Below are positions 37,218 to 46,681 of a stretch of DNA of 64,000 nucleotides, in pieces (within the stretch, counting starts at the first letter, position 1; every line of letters starts with the position of its first letter). The position numbers and the translations under genes were made by a program. Source of the stretch: Flavobacterium ammoniigenes (lineage in GTDB: Bacteria; Bacteroidota; Bacteroidia; Flavobacteriales; Flavobacteriaceae). The notes beneath the pieces are model-generated. The model made no database searches. It worked only from the letters and a program-made list of their open reading frames with translations, and had not been told where the DNA came from. The stretch covers positions 806,001-870,000 of the forward strand of contig NZ_AP025184.1 in assembly GCF_020886055.1 (NCBI RefSeq), written 5' to 3'.

Positions 37218-38681
37218 ATGAAAAAAGCAATTGCTCTTATTTTTTCTATTGTAAGCATGGGAGGTCAAGCACAAATTATGGCCGCTTACCAACCCGTACA
37301 CAAACAACCTACCGTGCAATTTGATTATTGGGTGTACAGTACCCATGCGGGTAATGGAACAGCCACTCAATACCCAGTCTTACCCACCACTAGAGCCGAA
37401 ATGGATAATTTATTCAACTCTGCTTATTCAAATACTACGGTATTTCAAACCGGTAAAACCAATTCGGCTAGACTATTAGATTGGTCAAGCGCTGCCGAAT
37501 TAACTCCCCTTGGCATTAATTTGCCGAATAGCGGTAATTATTTTGCTATAAAAATACAAGGAACATTTATACCGCAACAATCGGGTAATTATGTTTTTAC
37601 TTTAGAGGCAGATGATGCCAGCGATTTAATTATAGAGGGCAACCCAGTTATTGGAACCTATCAAGGTCAAGCTGTCCCTGCTTTAGGAACCCATACAGGA
37701 ACGGTCAATTTAACAGCGGGAAAATCGTATTCTTTTCAAGTACGCATGCAACAAGGAAGCGGTGGTTATGGATTGCGATTGTTTTGGAAGTCTCCTACTC
37801 AAAATAGTGCCCCAAGCTCCTACACTAGTGTGCACCCAGCCAATACTTATTTTCAATCCTGGACACAGAATTTACAAGAAATGGTTAGCGTTCCGGTCAT
37901 GGATGGAACTACCGCAGCCAAAGCAGCGCCTAGTGCCAAATACATTCAAACGGCTTTTAGCAATTATGCTGATGGGACCTATTGGATCAATTTACCCTAT
38001 GTAGGACCCACACAAGTCTTTTGTTTATTGAATCCCGCCACTGACGGAGGCGGATGGATGATGGCCATGAAAGCGACTCGCGGCACTACATTTCCGTATT
38101 CTAGTTCCTATTGGACCGCAGTAAACACACTCAATCCGGGCCAAACCAATCGAAATGATGGCGACGCCAAATTTGATACCATGAATTATTTTCACGCCAA
38201 AGACATCTTGGCCTTATGGCCGGATATTGCTTGGAATTATGGTGGAAGTACCACCGGAGGAAGTCTTAGTACTAATGGGACCTACAACGTTTGGTGTTGG
38301 TTACAAAATAATTTTAATAGCGGTATTCGCATCACACCGATAAATTTTTTTAATACGGCGAGTAAATTGTTTTTTAGCGACGGCAATAGTTTTGCGGGCA
38401 GAGGCACTCCCTTTTCATCTCAAACGGATATTCGTTTTTATGGATTCAATTATACCAATGCCAGTTCAACGGCAAGTGTTCGTTGGGGATTTGGTTGGAA
38501 TGAAAATGGCGGGGGCTTGTATCCCGGTGGCGAAGCTACCTCAAATGATGTTTCAGGTGGAATTGGAATGTCTGGCTTGTTTACTACTAATATCAATTAT
38601 TCAGCAGGAGATCAATTGTCCTGTTGTTCCACTAATTCAGGAATCAATCGTTCAGCACGAGTAGAAATTTATATTCGATAA
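37218..38681 (+). CDS. Secreted PA14 and fibrinogen-like domain lectin
   Basis: 487 residues from ATG 37218 (signal MKKAIALIFSIVSMGGQAQ). The first half ends in a PA14-type beta domain (about 108-195: FIPQQSGNYVFTLEADDASDL, HTGTVNL, YSFQVRMQQGSGGYGLRLFW), a fold often used for glycan binding. The second half (about 240-487) resembles the fibrinogen-related/intelectin fold, with TDGGGWMMAMKA, an aromatic core, GFGWNENGGG and terminal SARVEIYIR. No T9SS domain is seen. It lies 7 bp after the first short TGIGTTTP gene and 1 bp before the second. Probably a secreted carbohydrate-binding protein; the ligand is unknown. Confidence 0.85.
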   Translation: MKKAIALIFSIVSMGGQAQIMAAYQPVHKQPTVQFDYWVYSTHAGNGTATQYPVLPTTRAEMDNLFNSAYSNTTVFQTGKTNSARLLDWSSAAELTPLGINLPNSGNYFAIKIQGTFIPQQSGNYVFTLEADDASDLIIEGNPVIGTYQGQAVPALGTHTGTVNLTAGKSYSFQVRMQQGSGGYGLRLFWKSPTQNSAPSSYTSVHPANTYFQSWTQNLQEMVSVPVMDGTTAAKAAPSAKYIQTAFSNYADGTYWINLPYVGPTQVFCLLNPATDGGGWMMAMKATRGTTFPYSSSYWTAVNTLNPGQTNRNDGDAKFDTMNYFHAKDILALWPDIAWNYGGSTTGGSLSTNGTYNVWCWLQNNFNSGIRITPINFFNTASKLFFSDGNSFAGRGTPFSSQTDIRFYGFNYTNASSTASVRWGFGWNENGGGLYPGGEATSNDVSGGIGMSGLFTTNINYSAGDQLSCCSTNSGINRSARVEIYIR

Positions 38682-38682
38682 A

Positions 38683-39333
38683 ATGAAAAAACTTTATATA
38701 GTAATAGTATTATTTGGCTTTGTAGGGTATGCCCAAACGGGTATTGGCACGACGACGCCAAATGCCTCGGCAAAGCTGGATGTGTTTGCTACTGATAAAG
38801 GGTTTTTAGCGCCACGAATGACGGCCACTCAACGCGCTGCTATAGCCTCGCCTGCAAATGGTTTATTGGTATTTCAAACCGATGGCGTTTCCGGCTTTTA
38901 TATAAATACAGGCACTTCGAGTGCTGCTGTTTGGACCCGAATTAATATGGATTGGACGAGATCAGGAAATGATATTAGTTATACTGCTGGGAATGTCTCC
39001 ATTGCTGGCAATTTGACTGGAGGTAACGCAGCAACCTCTAAATTGAGTGGTTTTGTTTCTAACATAAGTACAGAAGCCTCTAATAGGGCTATTGCGGTAA
39101 CTGATAATGGAATGATTTTAAGATGTACCTCAGCCATCACGTTGAGCTTGCCATCAACGGGAATTCCGGAAGGTTTCAATTGCATGATTTTGCAGTCGGG
39201 AACGGGACAAGTTACTTTTTCTGGAACTTTTAGCAATAGAAATAGTTTTACAAAAACAGCTGGACAATATGCCATAGCGACTATATTGTATGTAGGCGGA
39301 GTGTATATTGTATCTGGAGAAATGAGTAATTAG
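38683..39333 (+). CDS. Short TGIGTTTP protein with phage-fibre-tip-like domain (copy 2)
   Basis: 216 residues. Signal peptide ending YAQ, then TGIGTTTPNASAKLDV, then FLAPRMTATQRAAIASPANGLLVFQTDG, which is a slightly different second block from copy 1 but shared with copy 3. The linker DWTRSGNDISYTAGNVSIAG is followed by the tip-like domain: AIAVTDNGMILRC, GFNCMILQSGTGQVTFSG, FTKTAGQYAIATILYVGG, ending SGEMSN. The GQYA(I/V)AT string is the best match to phage tips in the array. Spacing is 1 bp upstream and 3 bp downstream. Confidence 0.85.
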   Translation: MKKLYIVIVLFGFVGYAQTGIGTTTPNASAKLDVFATDKGFLAPRMTATQRAAIASPANGLLVFQTDGVSGFYINTGTSSAAVWTRINMDWTRSGNDISYTAGNVSIAGNLTGGNAATSKLSGFVSNISTEASNRAIAVTDNGMILRCTSAITLSLPSTGIPEGFNCMILQSGTGQVTFSGTFSNRNSFTKTAGQYAIATILYVGGVYIVSGEMSN

Positions 39334-39336
39334 ACC

Positions 39337-40686
39337 ATGAGTATCAAAAACACCTCTCTCTTTTTTTTGTTTTTTGTCACTACTGCTCTTGCTCAGTTGG
39401 TGCCTAATTATTATGCGACCTTAGAAAGTAATCGACCGAAAGGGAACAAGTATTTATACTATCGTTTGTATAGTACTTCATCCTCTGCTTTTCCAGCGAC
39501 CGCCACAGAATTTGAAACTAGTTTTGCTACTGCAACCAATTTTAAATTAGCAGGATATGTGGCTTTAACTTCTAATACAGGTAATTTAAATACCTCATCT
39601 AGTTATGCTGCCAACCTAATCAATTTTTCAAACCAAACTGATTTAAAAAATGCCATTGGCAATCAGACCCCATATTCTGGATTTGGTGGAGATGGTTTTA
39701 CTATTGTGGTATCGGGCTATTTTATTCCAAAACAAACAGGAATATATACCTTTACAATTGAAGGCGACGATGCAGTCGATTTATTTATAAACGATCAAAA
39801 TGTAGCCAACCACTACGGACCTCATGGTCCTGACCCCATTGGTACTCATATTGGAACAATCTCTTTAGTTGCTGGAAAAAAGTACAGCTTTCGGGCCCGT
39901 ATGCAAGAAGGTGGTGGTGGCGAAGTGATGCGGTTGTTTTGGAAAAAACCCTCTGAAGCAAGTGGTGCTGTTTGGTACCAAGACATTGAAGAATTATCGG
40001 GGGAAGAAGCCGTTCCTAATGGATTAGTGTTGTCAATAGATCCGGGAAATTGGTATACGTACCCCAAATATGGAACCGCTCTAACTGATTTAAAAGGGAA
40101 TGCTACAGGTGTTTTAGGAGGAAGTACTGCTTATAATACAACCGCTCAAGGGGTGTTTTATTTTGATGGAAACGCCGATTACATTGATTTTGGGAAAACG
40201 CCTACCAATTTTCCTACTGGCGATATTAGTGTTTTTGTATGGTTAAAAGGGAATAGCATTCGAGGAGACTGGAATATATTTTTCACAAAATGGTTTGCAG
40301 ATACAATTGGAACGTCTGGAGGTTCTGATTTTCATTACGATTTGTATAACAATGGAGTGAATATTTACCAGCGTATTTTTACCACAAGTAAAAGCAACAT
40401 GATTGGAACCATCCCCTTAAATAATAACACATGGTACCAAGTAGGGTTTACTATTTCTTCTGGAAATTTACAAATGTATCTCAATGGGGCAACTGACGGG
40501 GCTGTAATTAGTGGCGCTGCAAGAACAAACCAAACCAATGCTAATCTTTTTTTAGGCGACCCAAGAACAAATGGTTTGGTAACTTTTAACGGATATATTG
40601 GATCTGCTCAAATTTATAATCGAGCAATAACAACTGACGAAGTATTTCAAAATTATAACGCAACAAAGACAAAATATGGATTATAA
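39337..40686 (+). CDS. Secreted PA14 and LamG domain protein
   Basis: 449 residues. The signal peptide ends TTALAQ. A PA14-type domain at about 127-210 (YFIPKQTGIYTFTIEGDDAVDLFI, HIGTISLVAGKKYSFRARMQ) is clearly paralogous to that of the 37218 gene. A concanavalin/laminin-G-like domain follows at about 250-440 (FDGNADYIDFGKT, ISVFVWLKGN, WYQVGFTISSGNLQMYLNG, GYIGSAQIYNRAITTDEVFQNYNATKTKYGL). Both domain types commonly bind sugars. The last codons overlap the next gene by 11 bp, with the next ATG inside the YGL-stop codons. Confidence 0.86.
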   Translation: MSIKNTSLFFLFFVTTALAQLVPNYYATLESNRPKGNKYLYYRLYSTSSSAFPATATEFETSFATATNFKLAGYVALTSNTGNLNTSSSYAANLINFSNQTDLKNAIGNQTPYSGFGGDGFTIVVSGYFIPKQTGIYTFTIEGDDAVDLFINDQNVANHYGPHGPDPIGTHIGTISLVAGKKYSFRARMQEGGGGEVMRLFWKKPSEASGAVWYQDIEELSGEEAVPNGLVLSIDPGNWYTYPKYGTALTDLKGNATGVLGGSTAYNTTAQGVFYFDGNADYIDFGKTPTNFPTGDISVFVWLKGNSIRGDWNIFFTKWFADTIGTSGGSDFHYDLYNNGVNIYQRIFTTSKSNMIGTIPLNNNTWYQVGFTISSGNLQMYLNGATDGAVISGAARTNQTNANLFLGDPRTNGLVTFNGYIGSAQIYNRAITTDEVFQNYNATKTKYGL

Positions 40687-41635
40687 AAATAGTTTTACCC
40701 TAGTCTTATTATTGAGCGGTTTTTTTCTAACGGCTCAAACGGGTATTGGCACCACAACACCCGTGAATAAATTAGAAGTAGTAACTGCCAAAGCTGATCC
40801 TGCCACCTCTGGCACAACAGCCAATGGTAATTTCCGTTTGGGCGCCACGGTGGGGACCCACGTATTGGATTTTGGTTTAAGTAGTTCAAGTACTTTTTCT
40901 TGGTTGCAAGCCAGAGATAAAGGGGGGTATGGCACTAATTATTATTTAGCATTGAACCCTAATGGGGGTTTTGTAGGAATTGGCACCAATACACCAACCA
41001 GTTTATTAACTGTTGGAAAAGCAGATGGGACTAGTACTGCTGCTGAATTAGTGTTAAATCCATCAGCTAATCAAAATGAAGGAGGTCAAATTGTTATCAA
41101 AAAATCATTAAATGGTAGCGTTTCAGATTGGACGATTGATCAGTATGGCACCACCTCAGCGAATGCTAGGCTACGAATATTTGGCGGAACCTCTGAAACT
41201 AATGGTTTAGCAATTTTAGAAAACGGCAATGTAGGGATTGGAATTAACAACCCTTCCACAAAATTATATGTCAGTGGCGATATTACGGCCAACTCGGTTG
41301 CGGGTACTTCCGACCGTCGTTTCAAGACTAATATTCATCCTGTTGACAATGCTTTAGCCAAAGTAAAAGCCTTACAAGGAGTATATTTTAATTGGAACCA
41401 GAAAGACTTTCCAGAAAAAGACTTTGGCGCTCAAAACGAATTGGGATTGATTGCCCAAGAAGTCGAGAAAGTGGTTCCTGAAATAGTATCAAAAGACAAC
41501 TCCAAAGAGGAATACCGCTCTGTAAAATATGACAAGCTGGTAGCGCTTTTAGTAGAGGCCATGAAAGAGCAACAAAAGCAAATTGAACAATTGCAAATCA
41601 AAGTAAAACAACTGTCCAAAAAAAGAAAAAAATAG
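40676..41635 (+). CDS. TGIGTTTP fibre protein with Peptidase_S74 intramolecular chaperone domain
   Basis: 319 residues. Signal peptide ending LTAQ, then TGIGTTTPVNKLEVV and two more GIGT-type strands (GIGTNTPTSLLTVG near 101, GIGINNPSTKLYVSGD near 188). From about 211 the S74 chaperone begins: TSDRRFKTNI with the likely catalytic S212, VYFNWNQKDF, LGLIAQEVEKVVPEIV, YRSVKYDKLVALLVEAM. It ends in a coiled coil (KEQQKQIEQLQIKVKQL) and a basic tail. In phage fibres and endosialidases this domain trimerises the fibre and then cuts itself off before the Ser. Here the protein is predicted to be exported first. It overlaps the upstream gene by 11 bp. Confidence 0.88.
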   Translation: MDYKNSFTLVLLLSGFFLTAQTGIGTTTPVNKLEVVTAKADPATSGTTANGNFRLGATVGTHVLDFGLSSSSTFSWLQARDKGGYGTNYYLALNPNGGFVGIGTNTPTSLLTVGKADGTSTAAELVLNPSANQNEGGQIVIKKSLNGSVSDWTIDQYGTTSANARLRIFGGTSETNGLAILENGNVGIGINNPSTKLYVSGDITANSVAGTSDRRFKTNIHPVDNALAKVKALQGVYFNWNQKDFPEKDFGAQNELGLIAQEVEKVVPEIVSKDNSKEEYRSVKYDKLVALLVEAMKEQQKQIEQLQIKVKQLSKKRKK

Positions 41636-41637
41636 GG

Positions 41638-43224
41638 ATGAAAAAGCTTGTTATATTCTTTTTTTTTCTTGCTAATGGGACGGTGTTAGGACAGATGATC
41701 ACAGCCCCAACACCACTTACTTTTGAAGCCAATGCTACCAATGTTGACCCAGGAAATTTTGTGGTGAATTGGGTGAATAATACAGAGCAAATTTTAGTAA
41801 GTGTAAGTTTGGACTACCATAGTGGAGCGAGACTTTCGTTTCCTACTACTACGGGTCTTTCCTTAAACACAGGGTATACCACTTGGTCTTCGGTAAGTAG
41901 TATTGTTTTTTTTGGCACCCGTGACAATATCAATACGGCCTTGGCAGCAATGACTCTTTCTATGGGTAGTATTAAAACTGCCGTTCGAATTAACATTGAA
42001 GTCTCTAATTATGATGCCAATTATAAATACAATCCGATAAACAAACATTTCTATAAATATGTTTCCAGTTCTGCTATCACTTATCCGAATGCAAAGTCAG
42101 GTGCAGCTGCACAGGGCTCATTTAAAGGAAAAACACCTTATTTAGTCACGATAACCTCTCAATCAGAACAAGATTTTATTAACACCAATATTACAGGTAG
42201 TAATATTTGGATTGCGCTTTCTGATGCGGGAACGACTATCGATGGTACCTGGAAAATAGATGCAGGACCTGAATTAGGAACTACAATTAAAACACAAAAT
42301 GGCCCAACTGCAGGAAATATTGCAGGCCAATACAACAATTGGTGCGATGGAGAACCTAATGGTGCCAATCACAGTGAGGATTATGCTGTTGCTAAATGGA
42401 ATGGCAATACGTGTTGGAATGATTTATCTGCAACGAATTCGGGAGGTGTTAGTGGTTACATCGTTGAAATCAGTGCGGATTTCCCCGCTGGATCGGATTA
42501 TACAGGAGTGTATTCAAGTTATATTGTTCATAATAACGATATGGCGTTTACATTAAGTTCGGGAAATACGCTATCAACAGCAATAGTTTCCAATAAGTCC
42601 AATGCGTTTGGCGGTCTACAAATCAATGACGGTCATACTTATACCGTCAACAGCGCTACTACTTTAAACACGAATAAATTAGTCTTGTCTGGAACAGGAA
42701 AAATAGTTTTCACAGATGCCACCAGTAAATGGACTCCAGGGACCTCTAATAGTACTAGTACCGTGGTGCACAGTCCGACAACAAATTCAGAACCTATCTC
42801 CTGGCAAGTGCTTTCAACCTCTGTTTGGTCTGGAGATTCATTTTATGCAAATGCTCCAAGTCCATCTTCAACAAATGGTTACCACCTAACTCCCTGGATT
42901 GATTCACCGCAGGGTTGGTCTGTGGGTGCCAATGATTCGGGACAATTTATTATATTAAATTATCCCACCCCCGTTTATATCGCAGGAATTGTCACTCAAG
43001 GTAGGCAAAATAGTCCTCAATGGGTCACTAAAGCACATATTGATGTCAGCATGAATAATTCAGACTGGACGCGTATTTATACAGATCGAGCCTTGAATTC
43101 TGACCAAAACACCAAAGTGTATACCTATTTTCCAGAGGTACAATATGCTAAATATGTGCGCGTAACACCCACAGAAAGGTATGGGCACATGACCATGCGC
43201 CTAGGTCTATTACTTAAACAATAA
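41638..43224 (+). CDS. Secreted C-type lectin-like and discoidin (F5/8 C) domain protein
   Basis: 528 residues with a signal ending VLGQ. Residues about 135-285 form a C-type lectin-like domain: LVTITSQSEQDFI, NIWIALSDAGTTIDGTWKI, YNNWCDGEPNGANHSEDYA, CWNDL and GYIVEI. The EPN motif is typical of mannose-type Ca-dependent binding. A later part (about 390-525) is a discoidin-type beta-sandwich: HLTPWIDSPQGWS, YIAGIVTQGRQNSPQWVTKA, YAKYVRVTPTERYGHMTMR. This half is paralogous to the middle of the 44803 gene. Between them is a short G8-like stretch (NDGHTYTVNSATTLNTNKLV), shared with the next gene. Confidence 0.86.
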   Translation: MKKLVIFFFFLANGTVLGQMITAPTPLTFEANATNVDPGNFVVNWVNNTEQILVSVSLDYHSGARLSFPTTTGLSLNTGYTTWSSVSSIVFFGTRDNINTALAAMTLSMGSIKTAVRINIEVSNYDANYKYNPINKHFYKYVSSSAITYPNAKSGAAAQGSFKGKTPYLVTITSQSEQDFINTNITGSNIWIALSDAGTTIDGTWKIDAGPELGTTIKTQNGPTAGNIAGQYNNWCDGEPNGANHSEDYAVAKWNGNTCWNDLSATNSGGVSGYIVEISADFPAGSDYTGVYSSYIVHNNDMAFTLSSGNTLSTAIVSNKSNAFGGLQINDGHTYTVNSATTLNTNKLVLSGTGKIVFTDATSKWTPGTSNSTSTVVHSPTTNSEPISWQVLSTSVWSGDSFYANAPSPSSTNGYHLTPWIDSPQGWSVGANDSGQFIILNYPTPVYIAGIVTQGRQNSPQWVTKAHIDVSMNNSDWTRIYTDRALNSDQNTKVYTYFPEVQYAKYVRVTPTERYGHMTMRLGLLLKQ

Positions 43225-43227
43225 TCG

Positions 43228-44136
43228 ATGAGAATTAAATGGCGTTATTGTAGTATTTATTTGTTGTGTTTTGGTATTAGCATTGCGCAAACCAACTCCA
43301 CCACTTCAGGAGATTTTAATTTGGCTTCCACCTGGGCAACCCCTATACAGGTAGCTAATGGGATCACTATACAAAATGGACATACGATTACCGTTCCAAA
43401 TGGAAGTACTTTTTATAGTGGAAAAATAAATTTTTCAGAAACAGGAAAATTACAATTATCAGGTACCGGCAAATGGAAACCAGGCCCCGCCCTGAATAGC
43501 TTAAAATCGTGTAAAGAAATATTGGATTATTACCCAATGACACCTTCAGGTCAATATACTATAGATCCAGATGGAGCTGGGTCGGCAGCAAGTACCACTT
43601 GTTATTGCGATATGACCACCGATGGCGGCGGATGGACATTGGTATTGAATTATTTACATAAAGGAGGAACAGATCCTTTATTAAAAACATTTGCTGCTGC
43701 ATTGCCTGTTTTAGGATCTACTGCTTTAGGTACAGATGAATCTGGCTCTACAACAACCTGGGGGCATGTATCCAATACGTATTTAAGTAAGTTTACGTTT
43801 TCTGAATTACGAATTTATGGTGCAACCAATGCACACACAAGAATTATTAATTTTAAAACTTCGCATAGTGGCACGATTTCCTACTTTAAAACAGGTGTCG
43901 GGAGTATGAGTGGCATTGCATCAAATTATACTGCCTTGACAGGTCATAATGCAGTACTCCCGGGAAGTACAGCAAATTATTTCACAAACGAATACGATCT
44001 CGCCATGACCAACTTTCCATTTTGGGTAAGTGGAGCATATCATTGGGGTATCAAAGGGCATAATTACCGTTGGGAAGTAGATGATTTTAACAATAGTGCT
44101 AGTTATCATACATTACATCAAATTTGGATCAGATAG
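43228..44136 (+). CDS. Secreted fibrinogen-like domain protein
   Basis: 302 residues with a signal ending SIAQ. A short beta region (GITIQNGHTITVPNGSTF, LQLSGTGKWKPG) resembles one in the preceding gene. From about 93 to the end there is a fibrinogen-related domain with its hallmark opening: SCKEILDYYPMTPSGQYTID, then CYCDMTTDGGGWTLVL with C95, C125 and C127. It ends with an aromatic core and HQIWIR. In animals and in some bacteria this fold binds acetylated sugars. The Ca-site residues cannot be assigned by eye. It is the second of two lectin-type genes in a row without a short gene between them. Confidence 0.86.
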   Translation: MRIKWRYCSIYLLCFGISIAQTNSTTSGDFNLASTWATPIQVANGITIQNGHTITVPNGSTFYSGKINFSETGKLQLSGTGKWKPGPALNSLKSCKEILDYYPMTPSGQYTIDPDGAGSAASTTCYCDMTTDGGGWTLVLNYLHKGGTDPLLKTFAAALPVLGSTALGTDESGSTTTWGHVSNTYLSKFTFSELRIYGATNAHTRIINFKTSHSGTISYFKTGVGSMSGIASNYTALTGHNAVLPGSTANYFTNEYDLAMTNFPFWVSGAYHWGIKGHNYRWEVDDFNNSASYHTLHQIWIR

Positions 44137-44138
44137 TT

Positions 44139-44801
44139 ATGAAAAAATTTTATTTGACATTTTTATTTATAAGCCTTGTAGCTACTGCCCAAACAGGCAT
44201 TGGCACCACTACACCTAATGCTTCGGCAAAGCTTGAAATTGCTGCTACAGATAAGGGCTTGCTAATACCACGTATGACCAAAACACAGCGAGAGGCCATC
44301 ACGCTTTCCTCTGCAGCCAACGGTTTAATGGTCTATCAAACGGATGATCTAGCGGGTTTTTATGTGAACACCAGTACAACAACCACTGTTTCTTGGACGC
44401 GCGTTAATAGTAATTGGACCCGTTCTGGAAACGATATTAGTTATACTTCAGGAAACGTTTCAACTACGGGAAATCTAACAGGTGGCAATACAAGCACCTC
44501 TACCATTTCGGGTTTTGGGGCTAATGTCGCTACTATTTCAGGAGCCTATAGTATAACCGCTTCCGATAATGGGAAAATTATTCAATCGACCAGTGCTTCA
44601 GCCTTAACGGTGACAATTCCTGCAGGTTTACCAACAGGATTTAATTGTACCATTGTACAAATGGGAGCGGGGCAAATTACCTTTTCGGGCACATATTTCA
44701 ATAGGGGTGGATTTACCAAAACCGCCAGTCAATATGCGGTGGTTAGTATTATGCATTTAGGTAGCAATAGTATTATTGTAGCAGGAGAAATGAGTAATTA
44801 A
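44139..44801 (+). CDS. Short TGIGTTTP protein with phage-fibre-tip-like domain (copy 3)
   Basis: 220 residues from ATG 44139, 2 bp after the previous stop. An earlier in-frame ATG inside the preceding gene would only add five residues. Signal ending ATAQ, then TGIGTTTPNASAKLEI, LLIPRMTKTQREAI, FYVNTS and NWTRSGNDISYTSGNVSTTG, all close to copy 2. The tip-like domain has YSITASDNGKIIQS, GFNCTIVQMGAGQITFSG, FTKTASQYAVVSIMHLGS, ending AGEMSN. Its paralogy with copy 2 at 38683 is the strongest pair among the short proteins. Confidence 0.85.
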   Translation: MKKFYLTFLFISLVATAQTGIGTTTPNASAKLEIAATDKGLLIPRMTKTQREAITLSSAANGLMVYQTDDLAGFYVNTSTTTTVSWTRVNSNWTRSGNDISYTSGNVSTTGNLTGGNTSTSTISGFGANVATISGAYSITASDNGKIIQSTSASALTVTIPAGLPTGFNCTIVQMGAGQITFSGTYFNRGGFTKTASQYAVVSIMHLGSNSIIVAGEMSN

Positions 44802-44802
44802 A

Positions 44803-46671
44803 ATGAGAAAAGCGCTAGTCATAGTATTGTTTTTGCAGTCCATTTTCCTTTGGGCTCAAATTACTTTGCCTATACAGCAATCCAATATTCCTAAAAATAA
44901 TTTGGTAGTTAACTACGATTTTTCAAAAACAGCTAGTTTTACTCGTGGTAGCGGAACAGTCACTAATTTAGCGGGTACCGCTTCGGGCAATGGGACACTT
45001 TATAATGCCCCTATTTTCATGAATTCATTAGGATTAATTTCTTTTAATGGCTCCAATCAATATGTAGTAACTCCTAACATTAGAACTTATTTTAAATCAG
45101 TTAATACCAGTTTTCAAAAAAGCTTTACCATGAGTTTTTGGTTCTATCCTATTGCTTCAACTGGGGTATTGGTAAGCGAACTAGATTCGCAAACTCCTAG
45201 TGGTGGATGGCATGCTTCCAATATTGAAATGGTCAATGGATACTTAAAATACCGTATTTGGAACGGATCGATTGTTACGTCAACTTCAGCGGTCAATTTA
45301 AATCAATGGTACCATGTTGCCATGGTTTACGACGGAACTTCAGTGAAGGGATATTTAAACGGAGTTTTACAAGGGACTCAGGCTGGAGCAAGAGAAATTC
45401 CAACAACAAGTCAACATTATGCCATAGGTGCGGGAGAGACTACTAATATGGGCACAAGTGCCTATGGTAATTTTCATTTAGCCCAATTTAAAATGTTTAA
45501 TTTACCCTTTACTGATTTCGATGTTGTACAGGAGTACGAATCCAGAAAAAGCGAATTTGATTATGCCATTCATAGCCCATCTACTAATTCAAATCCTAGC
45601 TATTGGAGTGTGTCTAGCGCATGGAATAGCGAGACTACCTTTAGCCAAGACCATTATACTCCATGGCTTAATAATTCAAGATTAGGTTGGGCTGCACTTT
45701 ATAATGACGCCAACCAATGGATTACCTTAAATTATGACGAACCCACATATATAAAGGGTATTGTTACCCAGGGCAGAGCAAATAATGGAGGTCAATGGGT
45801 TAAAACAGCACATATAGAAACGAGTTTAACAGGATCAGCTCCTTGGTCAAGAGTGCAAACTAATGTTGCTTTGAACACTAACTCGACAGATGATGTAAGG
45901 ATAAACTTTCCATCTCCTGTTTTTACCAAATTTGTCAGAGTCTTACCCACAGATTGGAATAATCATATCACTTTACGCATGGGATTGTTAGTAAAACCGA
46001 ATACTTCCACTTCTGATAATCTGGTATTGCATTACAATCCTAGCATGACCGAAAGTTACCCTGGATCAGGAACTAGTTTAGTTGATTTATCTGGAAATGG
46101 ATTAACGGGAACTATGAGTAATCTTAGCTATACCAACCCTGCTTTTACGTTTAATGGATCTACTTCACAGGTAAGTATTCCCGATAATGCAGCTTTAGAA
46201 CCCGGAACAGGAAGTTGGACGATTGAAGTTTGGTTTAAAAATGTCGGTAGCTCCGGTACGGTTATTGGCAAATATAATAATGGGGGTAATTCAGCTAATA
46301 TCTCGTATGCGTTGCGTTTGGTTGGATCCAATTTAATTCGAGCCGATTTTAGTAATGGAAGCACGGCTATTGTTACAGATAACTACACTTTTACTACCAA
46401 TACTTGGATTCAAATGGTGTATATTTGGGATAAAACTAACAACAGTATTTATACGTATTCAAATGGGGTACTTAAGCAAACTAAAGCCATTTCTATTACT
46501 GGCGGGATATTAAACGCAACGACCAACTTATTTTTGGGCTCCTATAATGGGGGAGAATATTCCCAATATTTTAATGGTCAAATGGGTATTGTTAGGATAT
46601 ATAAAAAAGCACTAAACGCTACCGAGGTACTAACTAATTTTAATTCGAATAGAGCCTTATATGGTTTATAA
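44803..46671 (+). CDS. Secreted LamG-discoidin-LamG protein
   Basis: 622 residues with a signal ending LWAQ. A first LamG-like domain (about 60-245: FNGSNQYVVTPN, TMSFWFYPIAST, WYHVAMVYDGTSVKGYLNG), a discoidin-type domain (about 255-405: YTPWLNNSRLGWA, WITLNYDEPTYIKGIVTQGR, FTKFVRVLPTDWNNHITLRM) and a second LamG-like domain (about 425-615: FNGSTSQVSIPDNAALEPG, WTIEVWFKN, GIVRIYKKALNATEVLTNFN). It ends in ALYGL, like the 39337 gene. The discoidin part is a close paralogue of that in the 41638 gene. Likely a multivalent glycan-binding surface protein. Confidence 0.87.
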   Translation: MRKALVIVLFLQSIFLWAQITLPIQQSNIPKNNLVVNYDFSKTASFTRGSGTVTNLAGTASGNGTLYNAPIFMNSLGLISFNGSNQYVVTPNIRTYFKSVNTSFQKSFTMSFWFYPIASTGVLVSELDSQTPSGGWHASNIEMVNGYLKYRIWNGSIVTSTSAVNLNQWYHVAMVYDGTSVKGYLNGVLQGTQAGAREIPTTSQHYAIGAGETTNMGTSAYGNFHLAQFKMFNLPFTDFDVVQEYESRKSEFDYAIHSPSTNSNPSYWSVSSAWNSETTFSQDHYTPWLNNSRLGWAALYNDANQWITLNYDEPTYIKGIVTQGRANNGGQWVKTAHIETSLTGSAPWSRVQTNVALNTNSTDDVRINFPSPVFTKFVRVLPTDWNNHITLRMGLLVKPNTSTSDNLVLHYNPSMTESYPGSGTSLVDLSGNGLTGTMSNLSYTNPAFTFNGSTSQVSIPDNAALEPGTGSWTIEVWFKNVGSSGTVIGKYNNGGNSANISYALRLVGSNLIRADFSNGSTAIVTDNYTFTTNTWIQMVYIWDKTNNSIYTYSNGVLKQTKAISITGGILNATTNLFLGSYNGGEYSQYFNGQMGIVRIYKKALNATEVLTNFNSNRALYGL

Positions 46672-46681
46672 ATTTAAAACA

